NCBI RefSeq assembly: GCF_016862575.1
Contig: NZ_BONF01000039.1
Location: forward strand, 62,001 to 126,000
Length of the DNA stretch: 64,000 nt
Reading direction: 5' to 3'
From: Catellatospora bangladeshensis
GTDB taxonomy: Bacteria; Actinomycetota; Actinomycetes; Mycobacteriales; Micromonosporaceae
Shown: positions 15,543 through 23,550 of the stretch, in pieces
How positions within the stretch are numbered: the first letter of the stretch is position 1
Layout: each line of letters opens with the position of its first letter
Notes under the pieces: generated by a model
What the model was told of the DNA's origin: nothing
Seen by the model: the letters and a program-made list of their open reading frames with translations, nothing else
Databases searched by the model: none
Program-made: the position numbers and the translations under genes

Positions 15543-16964
15543 TCAGGTCAGTACCCGGCTGACAGGAGTGATCGTCTGGGAGACGAAGAGCCCTCCGAGG
15601 TCCAGCAGCCCGAACCGCAGTGTCGGCAGCTGGCCTGCGGTCAGCCCGGTCGGGGCGAACTGGTAGACCGGCTGCTGATTGACGTAGATCTCGTACGCCG
15701 GAAAGCCGTCGCGCTGGCCACTGACCGTCACGCGCGTCGAGTCACCGGTCGTGTCGAGTTCCACGGCGAGATTCCAGTTGATCGAGGGCGACAACGGGAT
15801 GAGACCGTTCTTCGCCACGCCGTTCAGCGTCAGCCTGCCGCGGTGTGCGGCGACCTGGCTGACCGTCGGTACGTCGATCTCGTCGCTGCTTCCCGGATTG
15901 ACCCCCTGGCGCAGCACGCAGTCGTTGACCGGACCGTCATGGTCCGACGGGTCGATCCTGCCGACAACCCCGTGGTTGAGCGCACCCCGCGCGCCCGGGC
16001 GGTTCTTGACGAAGCTCTCCGAGACCCCCGCGTCGGTGACGACGGAGTCCGGGTCGACGAGGAACTCCGTCCGGGCACCCTTGTCGATCGCCACGACGGT
16101 CGCCTTCTGCAGCGAGCGGTAGCGCCGCCCGGTGGCGCCGCTGGCCGCGGCGTAGCTGTAGCCGCGGTCGTCGCCTGCCCCGATGACGGTGTACAGCTGC
16201 TCCGGTGCTCCCGGCTCGGGCCGGGCGAAGCAGCCGTTGCCCCAGTTGCGGTTGAAGATGGGCAGCTCGGTCGCGTTGAGTCGGGACACGATGGTGCTGT
16301 CGATGTAGTTGGAGGGGATGAAGGTCGCGAACACGACCTCGTACCTGGTCGCGGGGCAGCCGCCGTACCGCGGATCACCGGGGACCTGCGGACAGTCGTC
16401 GAACTCGTCGTCCAGACCGTCATGGTCGGTGTCGACATCCTCGGGTTCTGCGGCCGGCATCGGTACGACCGCCACGAACGCGTCGCCGCATCCGCAGCTG
16501 CTGCCGGCCCTGTCCAGGACGATGACAGCCCGCTCGGAGCCGGTCGTGTCACCGAGCAGCTCCCCGCCCAGAGTCACGTGGGGCAGGGACATCACCAGAG
16601 TCGGGGGCGTGGCACCGGCGACGCTGCCGATCGCGGCCTGGTCGTCGCTGCCGCACCCGCCCGTCGACTCGAACACCTCGACCGAGTAGGTCTGCGCCGG
16701 GATCCCGGACAGCGACAGGTCGATCCGCAGCTCGTTGCCCACGCGCGTCAGCGACACCGTCGCAGGCGTCGATGCTCCGCCGTCGCCGGTGCTTCCGTCG
16801 CACCCGATTCCCGAGCCGACGGTGACGAACTGCCCGGAGGTCGTCGCGGCGGCTGCCGGTGAGGTGGCCGCCGTGACGATCAGGCCGCTGACCGCCAGCA
16901 GCATCGCCGTGTTCAGCACCGCGGTGAGCCGCCGCGGACGGGTCTTCGCTTCGACTGCTTCCAT
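15543..16964 (-). CDS. Secreted DUF3238-like protein with a calcium-loop segment
   Basis: Starting at ATG 16964 (GGGGGA 5 nt upstream), the 473-aa product has an Arg-rich n-region and signal peptide ending near TSPAAAA, a beta-rich N-domain with paired cysteines, then DVDTDHDGLDDEFDDCPQVP, which is a thrombospondin type-3-like calcium loop, and a larger C-domain with FIPSNYIDS and AGDDRGYSY...RRYRSLQ, resembling DUF3238. Function is unknown; extracellular, calcium-stabilised. It is monocistronic, convergent with the GH43 operon, and its nearest upstream neighbour is the MerR operon on the same strand. The DUF3238 assignment rests on motif memory and is only moderately sure. Confidence 0.75.
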   Translation of the reverse strand: MEAVEAKTRPRRLTAVLNTAMLLAVSGLIVTAATSPAAAATTSGQFVTVGSGIGCDGSTGDGGASTPATVSLTRVGNELRIDLSLSGIPAQTYSVEVFESTGGCGSDDQAAIGSVAGATPPTLVMSLPHVTLGGELLGDTTGSERAVIVLDRAGSSCGCGDAFVAVVPMPAAEPEDVDTDHDGLDDEFDDCPQVPGDPRYGGCPATRYEVVFATFIPSNYIDSTIVSRLNATELPIFNRNWGNGCFARPEPGAPEQLYTVIGAGDDRGYSYAAASGATGRRYRSLQKATVVAIDKGARTEFLVDPDSVVTDAGVSESFVKNRPGARGALNHGVVGRIDPSDHDGPVNDCVLRQGVNPGSSDEIDVPTVSQVAAHRGRLTLNGVAKNGLIPLSPSINWNLAVELDTTGDSTRVTVSGQRDGFPAYEIYVNQQPVYQFAPTGLTAGQLPTLRFGLLDLGGLFVSQTITPVSRVLT

Positions 16965-17309
16965 GCTTCCCCCACTACTGCGGTCCGGTTGAGGCCGGAC
17001 CGTGTCTGAACGATCTGGCCTCGTGAAGCTGACGGACCGTGAAGTCTCCCCGGCGACGCATGCTCTACCAGCCGTGATCTTCCGGCCCTGCACGCCCGAT
17101 CCCGTCGAGCACAGGCTCGGCTGTCATAGGCGCACGAGCAGGGGTCCGTGCCGTTGACACCGGGCTTGACCAAGCCAGTCGTCTCGCGCGCACGTCGGCT
17201 CGGCGCTGGGAGCCGAGCTCACCCGAATGCTGTCCGCGACGACAGGAGTGCGGCCAGGGCGGACAGGATGACGGAGCGGGCGACCGTCATGCCGGGCAGC
17301 CTCGCTCCC
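16965..17309. other. Intergenic region without a recognised gene
   Basis: These 345 bp lie between the start of the DUF3238-like gene and the end of the MerR operon, both on the minus strand. They should contain the promoter of the secreted protein. Open frames here look like shadows with no recognisable protein sequence, and I found no strong hairpin or palindrome. Confidence 0.4.
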
Positions 17310-17567
17310 TCACCGGGCGGCGCCACAGGAGCAGTCGCCGCCCGCGCAGCCGGTGGCATGGGTACGGCGGCGGGCCCACCACCACGCCAGGCCGGTGACC
17401 GCGGCCAGGGCCAGGGCGACGCCGGGCATGATCTGGCCGAGCACCGCCCAGCCGGCGCCGCCGAGCAGCCCCGCGGCCAGCAGCAGCGGGATGAGGCAGC
17501 ACAGGGCACAGGCCAGGCCGGTCAGGCCGGTGAGGCTGCCGGGCAGCAGGCGGCGGAGGGCGCTCAT
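17310..17567 (-). CDS. Small Cys-rich membrane protein of a MerR operon
   Basis: An 85-aa protein with two membrane helices (about 12-35 and 40-63). The first contains the vicinal pair in LACALCCLIPLLL and the tail carries TGCAGGDCSCG. Cysteine pairs within a first helix plus a Cys-rich tail recall MerT/MerF-type mercury transporters, but the protein is shorter and not a clear member. Its start overlaps the MerR stop by 4 nt (ATGA at 17567), so it is translationally coupled as the third gene of the operon. A heavy-metal uptake or sensing role is inferred. No mercuric reductase gene is nearby. Confidence 0.78.
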   Translation of the reverse strand: MSALRRLLPGSLTGLTGLACALCCLIPLLLAAGLLGGAGWAVLGQIMPGVALALAAVTGLAWWWARRRTHATGCAGGDCSCGAAR

Positions 17568-18001
17568 GAGGCGGGTCCTTTACGGTCGAGGTCGGCGAAG
17601 GGCAGGGGACAGCAGTCGGTGGTGGCGCAGGTGGCCAGGTCGTCGCAGCCGGCGGCCAGGGCGGCGCGCAGGCTGGCGGCGATGGCCTGCAGGTCGGCGA
17701 TCCTCGCTTCGATCTCGCTCAGCTTGGCGGTGGCGCGTTTCTGCAGGCTCGCGTCGCGTCGGCGGCCGTGGCGGTGGGTGCCGAGGTCGACGAGTTCGGC
17801 GACCTCGTCGAGGGTGAACCCGAGCCGCTGCGCGGTCTTGATCACCCGCAGGACGGTGAGGGCTTCGGCGGGGTAGAGGCGGTGGCCGCCAGGACTGCGC
17901 ACCGGTTCGGCGAGCAGGCCGCGGCGTTCGTAGTAGCGCAGCGTCTGCTGGTTCACCCCGGCCGCCTGGGCGAGTTCGCCGCTGCGCAGCGGGCCGTTCA
18001 C
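17564..18001 (-). CDS. MerR-family metal-type transcriptional regulator
   Basis: The 145-aa protein begins at GTG 18001 with LRSGELAQAAGVNQQTLRYY, the winged-helix of MerR proteins, followed by GHRLYPAE and a long dimerisation helix. The C-terminal segment CDDLATCATTDCCPLPF contains five cysteines in 16 residues, as in mercury- and other soft-metal-responsive members. GTG 18001 overlaps the upstream gene's stop by 4 nt. The operon promoter carries an 18-bp perfect palindrome between an atypically spaced -35 and -10, the classic MerR activation layout, so the protein very likely autoregulates its operon. Which metal it senses cannot be told from sequence. Confidence 0.88.
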   Translation of the reverse strand: MNGPLRSGELAQAAGVNQQTLRYYERRGLLAEPVRSPGGHRLYPAEALTVLRVIKTAQRLGFTLDEVAELVDLGTHRHGRRRDASLQKRATAKLSEIEARIADLQAIAASLRAALAAGCDDLATCATTDCCPLPFADLDRKGPAS

Positions 18002-18348
18002 CTGGCGCCGCCGACGGCGGTCGCTCGCTCGGCGACGGCGTCGAGCACGTCGATGTGCGCGACGGGCACCTCGATGTCGAGCCGCACGCGTCCGGGCCCG
18101 TCGGCGGCGACGGTGAACGTGAAGAACGAGCAGCACTCGCTCTCGCGGGCGGCCAGGTCGCTCACGTCGGAGGCCGCGTCGGGGCCGCCGGACAGCAGCA
18201 GGCGCAGGTGCCGGTCGTTCACCCGCTCACCCGGCCCGATGGCACGGGCGAACAACGCGTCGAACTCGGCAAGCCGGAACGGCCGCTCGGCGGTGGGCAG
18301 GGTGCATGCCTGCGGAACCCAAGCCGGGGGCGGGGTTTGATCAGCCAT
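17998..18348 (-). CDS. Conserved hypothetical protein with CCSFFTF motif, first gene of MerR operon
   Basis: A 116-aa soluble protein. Its core RESECCSFFTFTVAADGPGRV holds a vicinal Cys pair next to a beta-strand, and the C-terminal part (HIDVLDAVAERA) is helical. I know similar small proteins encoded beside actinobacterial merR genes, but no proven function. The cysteine pair could bind a soft metal or metalloid, acting as chaperone or reductase (inference). It opens a three-gene operon with 4-nt overlaps. The predicted -10 (18355-18360, minus strand) puts the transcript start at or next to the ATG at 18348, so the mRNA is probably leaderless. Confidence 0.78.
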   Translation of the reverse strand: MADQTPPPAWVPQACTLPTAERPFRLAEFDALFARAIGPGERVNDRHLRLLLSGGPDAASDVSDLAARESECCSFFTFTVAADGPGRVRLDIEVPVAHIDVLDAVAERATAVGGAR

Positions 18349-18389
18349 GACCCCACCGTAAGCCTGTACCCGGGTACAGGATGCAAGCC
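18349..18389 (-). promoter_or_regulatory. MerR-type operator/promoter with perfect 18-bp palindrome
   Basis: CCTGTACCCGGGTACAGG (18363-18380) is a perfect palindrome. On the minus strand TTGCAT precedes it directly and TACGGT follows 2 bp after it, giving a spacer of about 20 bp. Overlong spacers with the operator inside are the hallmark of MerR-activated promoters. The -10 is only about 7 bp from the first ATG. Confidence 0.8.
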
Positions 18390-18439
18390 GGTGGAGCGGC
18401 CAGGGAACGTGGACGGTGACGTGCTCGGCTTGGTGGCGG

Positions 18440-18472
18440 CAGCGAGCCGGGCCTGCCCTGCCCGGCTCGCTG
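18440..18472 (-). terminator. Hairpin directly after the ricin-lectin gene
   Basis: CAGCGAGCCGGGC (18440-18452) pairs perfectly with GCCCGGCTCGCTG (18460-18472): a 13-bp stem and 7-nt loop touching the TGA stop of the lectin gene. It separates this gene from the MerR promoter just downstream on the same strand. Confidence 0.75.
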
Positions 18473-19489
18473 TCAGGCGGCTGCCTTGTAGATGTACCAC
18501 TCCTGGTTGGCCTGGCCGTCGAGGCACTGGTGGATCTGCACCTTGGTGCCGTCGGCGACGCCGTAGTCGATCCGGTTGTCCACGTCGAGGCAGGGCCAGC
18601 CCTCCCCGCCGTACGCGACGATCTTGTAGACGGGCCAGTCGAGGTCGTGGTTGACAGGGATCAGCAGCCACTTGCGGTTCTGCGTCGGCGTAGCCGAACA
18701 TTGCCGCTGCCGCACCGCGGTCCCGTTGGCGGTGTTGTCCCACGTCAGGCAGCTGGACAGATAGTGCGCCGGCTGGAACCGGACCACCGCCGGGGCGAGC
18801 ACGGAGCCGGTGTAGGGGCCCGGTTTGAAGACGAACGGCGCCTCAAGTTCGGTGATGGCCCACAGCTGGTTCGTCTGCGCGTAGGGCAGGCACGTCCACT
18901 GCTGCACCCGCACGCCTTCGTAGGTGCCGTTGTTCTGGGCGGTGTCCACGTCGAGGCACTTGTCGGTGTGCGTCGGGCCGATGCGGTACCAGGTTCCGGC
19001 CGGGGTCAGCAGCCACCTGATCCGTGACCCGCCTTGGAAGACCCCGGTTCCGTCCCAGCCGAGACTTCTGCCCGACTTGACGTTGGTGAACTGGTACTCG
19101 TGCGTGATGGCGTCGACGTTCACCGTCCACAGCTTCCACGTCGACGAACCGCACGTCACCTGGACGATCGGTGTGCCAGAGGCGGTCGAGCCGCCCTCCG
19201 GCGCCAGGCAGGTCGTGTAGCTGCTCCGGCGGGCCTGCAGTTGCACCTGGTTACCGGAGTACCGCTTCACCCGCACCATCTGGTTCGTGCCGCCGTCGCA
19301 GCCGGCCAGCAGCACGGCTGTCGACGCGTTCGTTACGCATAGCGAACCGGTAGAGGTGTTGACCAGGTAGTCGGGCGGCGACAGCGTGTCGGCGAAGGCG
19401 GCCGACGGGGCCACCAGGGCTCCGGCCGTGCCTGCCACGACCGTCATCACGACGGCGACCCCGCCCATGACAATGCTTCTGAATGACAT
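18473..19489 (-). CDS. Secreted ricin-type beta-trefoil lectin protein
   Basis: The 338-aa protein has a signal peptide (about 1-33, ending SAAFAD) and two beta-trefoil lectin domains: CLAPEGG/KLWTVNV and CLDVDTAQNN/TNQLWAI in the first, CLTWDN/NRKWLLI and CLDVDNRIDY/ANQEWYIY in the second. Each shows the C-L-D/T start and Q-x-W end of ricin-type repeats. No catalytic domain is attached, so it is a stand-alone extracellular sugar-binding protein, perhaps a lectin toxin component or an adhesin. It is transcribed alone, with a perfect hairpin at its stop codon. Confidence 0.85.
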   Translation of the reverse strand: MSFRSIVMGGVAVVMTVVAGTAGALVAPSAAFADTLSPPDYLVNTSTGSLCVTNASTAVLLAGCDGGTNQMVRVKRYSGNQVQLQARRSSYTTCLAPEGGSTASGTPIVQVTCGSSTWKLWTVNVDAITHEYQFTNVKSGRSLGWDGTGVFQGGSRIRWLLTPAGTWYRIGPTHTDKCLDVDTAQNNGTYEGVRVQQWTCLPYAQTNQLWAITELEAPFVFKPGPYTGSVLAPAVVRFQPAHYLSSCLTWDNTANGTAVRQRQCSATPTQNRKWLLIPVNHDLDWPVYKIVAYGGEGWPCLDVDNRIDYGVADGTKVQIHQCLDGQANQEWYIYKAAA

Positions 19490-19671
19490 GCGGAAATCAT
19501 CATTGATGTCGATGCGTCGAACAATCTCATGCCGATCGGTGAGATGCGCCCGAGCGTTCTGCGGATCACCGATTCGGGAAGGGGCGCCCGCGCGTCATCC
19601 AAGGGCACCTGTCAGCGCCGGGGCGGCCGCCGCATCGGCTGGGAAAATCGCTGTCCGGTCCTCGGAGCGCA

Positions 19672-20472
19672 GTGATAGAAAGCCGGGTGCTCAGAATACT
19701 CACGTTCCCTGATCAGCTGCGGCTGATCAACGAACGGTCGGCTGCCTTCCATGCGGCGGTCGTCGCGGCACCCGGCCTCGACGTTCAGATGCCGACCCAT
19801 CCCGAGCGGACGCTGTTCGATCACGTGCAACACGTGGGTATGGGCCGCCGCAAGGCAGCCGCCATCGTCACCGCCGGGCCCGCGGACGCTCCGCCGGAGG
19901 AGTCCGCATGGGCAGGCGGCGCGGGTGCACCTCGGGAGCGCGAGGCTCTCCTGGCCTGGTGGGCCGAGTCCGTCGAGCACCTCATGAGCGTGCTGCGCGA
20001 GGCGGGCCCGGATCGCGGTTGCTGGACATGGTGGGGCGACTCGCCGTCACCGCAGACCTCCGGGGCCTGGGCGCGGCGCCAGCTCCACGAGATCGCGGTG
20101 CACACCTACGACGTCCAGCTCGCCGGGGGTGCCCCGCAGCCGATACCGGAGGAGATAGCCCTCGACGGTTTCGACGACTGCCAGCTCACCCTCTGTGCGA
20201 CGACGGTCGCCTGGCCGCACGAACCCGCCGTCGTCGATTACCACGCCACCGAGGGCCACTCCTGGCGCCTTCGGCTGTCCCAGGACGGCGCACAGGTCGC
20301 CCACCTCACGTCCGCGGTCGGCCAGGACCCGGACACGGCCGACGCCTCCGCCCGAGGCACGGCCAGTGACCTGGTCCTGTTCTTCTACGGCCGCATACCG
20401 CTGGATTCGCTGAAGTCCGAAGGCGACCGCCGCATCTTCGACCAGCTCGCAGCCTGGGACCCCTCCGTGTGA
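19672..20472 (+). CDS. Maleylpyruvate isomerase-like (DinB/MDMPI N-terminal domain) protein
   Basis: The 266-aa product has an MDMPI N-terminal four-helix fold: ERTLFDHVQHVGMGRRKAAA carries the metal-binding-type His after a variant of the usual WTVADLVAHV, the middle has SGAWARRQLHEIAVHTYDVQ with the conserved H-E-x-x-x-H-x-x-D, and the C-terminal domain (SWRLRLSQDG...DLVLFFYGRIPLD) matches the MDMPI C-terminal region. Such proteins use mycothiol as cofactor in isomerase or S-transferase reactions. The start is uncertain between GTG 19672 and GTG 19687; neither has a strong ribosome-binding site. It stands alone. Confidence 0.83.
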   Translation: MIESRVLRILTFPDQLRLINERSAAFHAAVVAAPGLDVQMPTHPERTLFDHVQHVGMGRRKAAAIVTAGPADAPPEESAWAGGAGAPREREALLAWWAESVEHLMSVLREAGPDRGCWTWWGDSPSPQTSGAWARRQLHEIAVHTYDVQLAGGAPQPIPEEIALDGFDDCQLTLCATTVAWPHEPAVVDYHATEGHSWRLRLSQDGAQVAHLTSAVGQDPDTADASARGTASDLVLFFYGRIPLDSLKSEGDRRIFDQLAAWDPSV

Positions 20473-20616
20473 CAACCGGCTGTCGAAGGAGAGCGGCGCG
20501 CCAAACCATCCCGGATCGCTCTTCTCGGGCAATCCGTCCGTTATAGAGCCTATGTACCGCCCCGCCGTAACGTCGCAGCGCGCGTCAGTGCGCTCGGCTT
20601 TCGGAGGAGGACGACG

Positions 20617-21477
20617 TTGAAGAAGTCTGTCATCGCCGTGATCGTCGCGGCCATGCTGGGCGGGGTCGTGGGGGCCACGCCGGCACACGCGGCGACCGCA
20701 CGCAACGGGGTGTGCGAGGACGGGGAGGTCTGCCTCTACTACAACAGCAATCACGAGGGGTCGCTGGTCGACTTCAGCGGCTCGGTCAGGGACTACGGCA
20801 CCGGGGCGGGCTGCGTGACTTTCATCAGCGCGGGCAGCGGGCGGGGCCAGTGCGTGAAGAACAACGCGGCCTCGGTCTGGAATCGCAAGTCCGTTCCGGT
20901 CACGATCTTCTACAAGAGCGATTGGGCGGGGGCGATCGACTCGTTCATCGCCGGCCGCAAGGACAACCTCAGCGCGGCGCTGAAGAACGAGAACGCCGGC
21001 CACGTCGTCGGCGAGGCGGGCAACGACCGCCTGGAGTACGGCGTCTACCACGACGCGGGCGGCGCGATCAGCGCCTACTTCGACGGCTACCTGTCCACCT
21101 CGGGCCGCCACGAGGGCATCGACTTCGCACGTGGCGCAGGGTCACCCGTGTACTCCCTCACCGCCGGTACGGTGATCAACAAGGTCGAAGGCGGCGGTGG
21201 GCTGTCCACGCTGTCGATCTACAACGCCGAGCTGGATGCGAGCATCATCTACCTGCACACCGATCCGCTCGACGGGCTCAGCGTAGGGGAGCACGTCAGC
21301 CGCGGCCAGCGGATCGCCACCGAGGCATCGCGCGGCGCGAGTTCGGCGCACACGCACGTGGAGATGCGTCCGGGCCGCAGGGAGCTGGCCGCTCCCAGCG
21401 TCGACAACTTCACGTTGAGCAACCCGATTCCGACGACGTTCTGGATGAACCGCGGGTTCAACATCTGCTGCCAGTAG
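20617..21477 (+). CDS. Secreted I36-inhibitor-like plus M23 metallopeptidase fusion
   Basis: The TTG start at 20617 follows GGAGGAGG by 6 nt. The 286-aa product has a signal peptide (ending ATPAHAA), an N-terminal domain like peptidase inhibitor family I36/crystallin-type proteins (CEDGEVCLYYNSNHEGSL, then ASVWNRKSVPVTIFY), and an M23/LytM domain with zinc ligands in RHEGIDFARG and SSAHTHVEM. M23 enzymes cut peptidoglycan cross-bridges. The N-domain could bind the wall or restrain the peptidase. The last residues FNICCQ carry a vicinal Cys pair. It is monocistronic and followed by a hairpin. Confidence 0.87.
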   Translation: MKKSVIAVIVAAMLGGVVGATPAHAATARNGVCEDGEVCLYYNSNHEGSLVDFSGSVRDYGTGAGCVTFISAGSGRGQCVKNNAASVWNRKSVPVTIFYKSDWAGAIDSFIAGRKDNLSAALKNENAGHVVGEAGNDRLEYGVYHDAGGAISAYFDGYLSTSGRHEGIDFARGAGSPVYSLTAGTVINKVEGGGGLSTLSIYNAELDASIIYLHTDPLDGLSVGEHVSRGQRIATEASRGASSAHTHVEMRPGRRELAAPSVDNFTLSNPIPTTFWMNRGFNICCQ

Positions 21478-21490
21478 TGGCCGGACGCCT

Positions 21491-21520
21491 GCCGGTGCCG
21501 GGTACGGGCGCGGCACCGGC
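21491..21520 (+). terminator. Hairpin after the M23 peptidase gene
   Basis: GCCGGTGCCG (21491-21500) and CGGCACCGGC (21511-21520) form a perfect 10-bp stem with a 10-nt loop, 13 bp after the stop codon. Confidence 0.65.
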
Positions 21521-21644
21521 CCGGCGTTGTGTGCCGGGTGACCTGCCCGCGCCCGTACCCCCGTCTCAACGTCGGGACGATGTTCATGCCCGCGGAGCGG
21601 GGCAGCGGGTTGCCTTGCGCCGTGCGTGCGACTGGACGTCGTCA

Positions 21645-21809
21645 TCAGCCGCCGTGGCTGTCACCGCGGCTTTGTTCGCGCGACCGCCGGACCAGTATCA
21701 CCACCAGGACGATCACGGCCATTACCGCGGTGAAGGCGGCGCACAACGCGGCGGTCTTCGCATCCAGCGGCTCCGGGTCCGGTGCGATGTCGGCAAGAAT
21801 TCCGGGCAT
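21645..21809 (-). CDS. Small single-pass membrane protein
   Basis: From ATG 21809 a 54-aa product begins MPGILADIAPDPEPLDAKT and then has one membrane helix (AALCAAFTAVMAVIVLVVIL) followed by RRSREQSRGDSHGG. A charged tail after the helix suggests an N-out, C-in orientation. No recognisable family and no strong ribosome-binding site, so it might be spurious, but the clean acidic head/helix/basic tail architecture is typical of real small actinobacterial membrane proteins. The minus-strand frame extends further upstream without a convincing protein. Confidence 0.5.
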   Translation of the reverse strand: MPGILADIAPDPEPLDAKTAALCAAFTAVMAVIVLVVILVRRSREQSRGDSHGG

Positions 21810-22024
21810 CGGCCCAGTATCGCGATCATTGCGGCGTTCGTCCCTAGGCCGAACGGTCGGCGGCTGCGCCATGCAGTTCTTGATCAATAAGGGCGCGCCG
21901 TTGCCCGATCTATCGATTAAGTCTAATGTGGTGAGCTGGCGGGCGGGAGCGTCCACGGCTCGAGCGGATTCGGGGTCGTGCCGCGCAAGGAACGGGCGAA
22001 GGGCAGCGAACACGTCCGTGTGCA

Positions 22025-22100
22025 CGCCGACGGCCGTCGGCGTGTGCCAACCGCGACGCCCGCCCCTGCTCTCCTCGGGTCCCTTCCCGTCTGAGGAGCC
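22025..22100 (+). promoter_or_regulatory. Perfect 22-bp palindrome and RBS-masking hairpin upstream of the lipase
   Basis: CACGCCGACGG and its exact complement CCGTCGGCGTG abut at 22025-22046, an 11-bp-arm palindrome with no loop, suited to a dimeric repressor. Further on, CTCCTC (22073-22078) is complementary to the ribosome-binding GAGGAG (22095-22100), so the leader could fold to hide the RBS. The surrounding 293 bp (21810-22102) hold no gene. Either element could control the secreted lipase. Confidence 0.5.
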
Positions 22101-22102
22101 CC

Positions 22103-23311
22103 ATGGCACATCCCCACATCCACCTCCACCGCCGGCCGCCGGTCCTGCCTGCCGCCGCCGGTGATCGCGCCGTAGCCCGCCGCACGCTTCGGTGGTCCGC
22201 TGCCGTCGTCGCCTGCCTCGTCGCGGTGAGCGCGACTCCAGCCGCGGCAGGCCCCGCGACGGCCGTCCCGCACGGCTCCGGCAGCCGCGCGCCGGGCACC
22301 CCGGTGGCGGTGGAGCCGCTGCCGGAGCCGCTGCGGCCGGCCGGATCCGGTCCCGCGTGGCGGCTGCGCTACCTCTCGACGTCGTGGAACGGCCACCCGA
22401 CCGTGGCCAGCGGCACGATCACCCTGCCGGCCGGCACCCCACCGGCGGGCGGGTGGCAGCTGGTCAGCTTCGGCCCGGGGTTCAACGGCACGCCGGACCG
22501 GTGCGCCGCCTCGCAGGCCGGCACGCCGCCGTTCATCCGCCCACTCAGCGAGGCGCTGCTCCGCGCCGGGTACGCCGTGGCCGTCACCGATTACGAGGGC
22601 ATCGGCACACCGGGCGAAAGCTCGGTCGTGCACGGCCCCGCGGAGGCGTACGCCATGGTGGACATCGTCCGCGCCGCACGCCGTCTCGCCCCGGTGTCGC
22701 GGCGATGGGCCGCCGCCGGATACTCGCTCGGCGGCCACGCGGCGCTGTGGACCGGCTCGCTCGCTGATGGATACGCGCCGTCACTGCGCCACGTCGGCAC
22801 CATCGCGATCGCACCCACCACCCAGTGGGGCCTGCAGTTCGCCGCTGCCGGAAACCCGGCCGCGCCGGTGAACCCCGCAGTGCCCTACCAGGGCCGCACC
22901 CTGCCGGTGACCCACCCCGGCGGGTTCCGCGCCGCGGACTGGTTCACCCCGGCCGGCCTCGACCTGGTCGACCTCGCCGGACACGTCTGCATCGAGCAGA
23001 TGGCCGCGGCGCTGACCGGGTTGACGATGGCTGACGTGTTCACCGACCCGTCCGCCGCGATGGGCGAGTTCACGGCCCTGTTCGACCCGCACGAGGTCCC
23101 GGTCCGGCGCTACCCCAGACCGGTGCGCCTGGCCCACGGCACGGCCGATCAGCTGCCCGCCGTGCTCACCGAGATCACCGCCGGGCAGCTCGCCGCGGCC
23201 GGCACCGACGTCATCTACACCCCGGTGTCCGGAGCAGACCACTTCACCGTGGCGGCGGCGATCGCGCCGCAGGTCGTGCAGTGGCTGGAGGAGCTGTTCA
23301 GGCGCCCGTAG
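22103..23311 (+). CDS. Secreted lipase (LIP-type alpha/beta hydrolase)
   Basis: The 402-aa protein has a signal peptide (about 1-50, hydrophobic WSAAVVACLVAVSA then TPAAAG) and an alpha/beta hydrolase fold of the secretory lipase family. The nucleophile elbow is GYSLGGHAA, the acid is likely Asp in LAHGTADQLPA and the base His in SGADHFTVA. VAVTDYEGIGTPGE preceding the elbow is typical of this family. It should hydrolyse extracellular esters or triglycerides. GAGGAGCCCC precedes ATG 22103. Start ATG is firm. It is monocistronic, followed by a 12-bp perfect hairpin. Confidence 0.87.
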   Translation: MAHPHIHLHRRPPVLPAAAGDRAVARRTLRWSAAVVACLVAVSATPAAAGPATAVPHGSGSRAPGTPVAVEPLPEPLRPAGSGPAWRLRYLSTSWNGHPTVASGTITLPAGTPPAGGWQLVSFGPGFNGTPDRCAASQAGTPPFIRPLSEALLRAGYAVAVTDYEGIGTPGESSVVHGPAEAYAMVDIVRAARRLAPVSRRWAAAGYSLGGHAALWTGSLADGYAPSLRHVGTIAIAPTTQWGLQFAAAGNPAAPVNPAVPYQGRTLPVTHPGGFRAADWFTPAGLDLVDLAGHVCIEQMAAALTGLTMADVFTDPSAAMGEFTALFDPHEVPVRRYPRPVRLAHGTADQLPAVLTEITAGQLAAAGTDVIYTPVSGADHFTVAAAIAPQVVQWLEELFRRP

Positions 23312-23350
23312 CAGTCCGCGACCAGCCGTGCCACGGCGCGCTGGTGTTCA

Positions 23351-23380
23351 GCCCGGTGCGGGAACCCGCCCGCACCGGGC
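23351..23380 (+). terminator. Hairpin after the lipase gene
   Basis: GCCCGGTGCGGG (23351-23362) and CCCGCACCGGGC (23369-23380) form a perfect 12-bp stem with a 6-nt loop, 40 bp after the stop. Confidence 0.75.
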
Positions 23381-23550
23381 CCACAGCGTGGTACGGCCTC
23401 AGGTCGCCGGCTGTTGCCGCTGTCGGCCCGGACCGACGATCTGATACCCCGAGGGCGGCTATCGATCGACGATGGTAGGTATTGACGGGAATCGAACAGG
23501 GCGAATATCGTGGTGAACTAATTGTTAGGTGTGTTAAATAAAGGGGGAGC

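Noticed and set aside
16393-16440. Calcium-loop (DTDHDGLDDEFDD) as evidence for an S8-type protease or dockerin
   Set aside because: Only a single thrombospondin type-3-like loop is present, with no catalytic triad or dockerin duplication.
17310-18348. Classical mer mercury-resistance operon
   Set aside because: No mercuric reductase, MerP or organomercurial lyase is present; the small membrane protein only resembles MerT/MerF in its Cys pair.
20473-20616. Riboswitch upstream of the wall peptidase (as known for some actinobacterial wall hydrolases)
   Set aside because: The 144-nt leader shows none of the conserved words I would expect for the c-di-AMP riboswitch, and no strong stem before the RBS.
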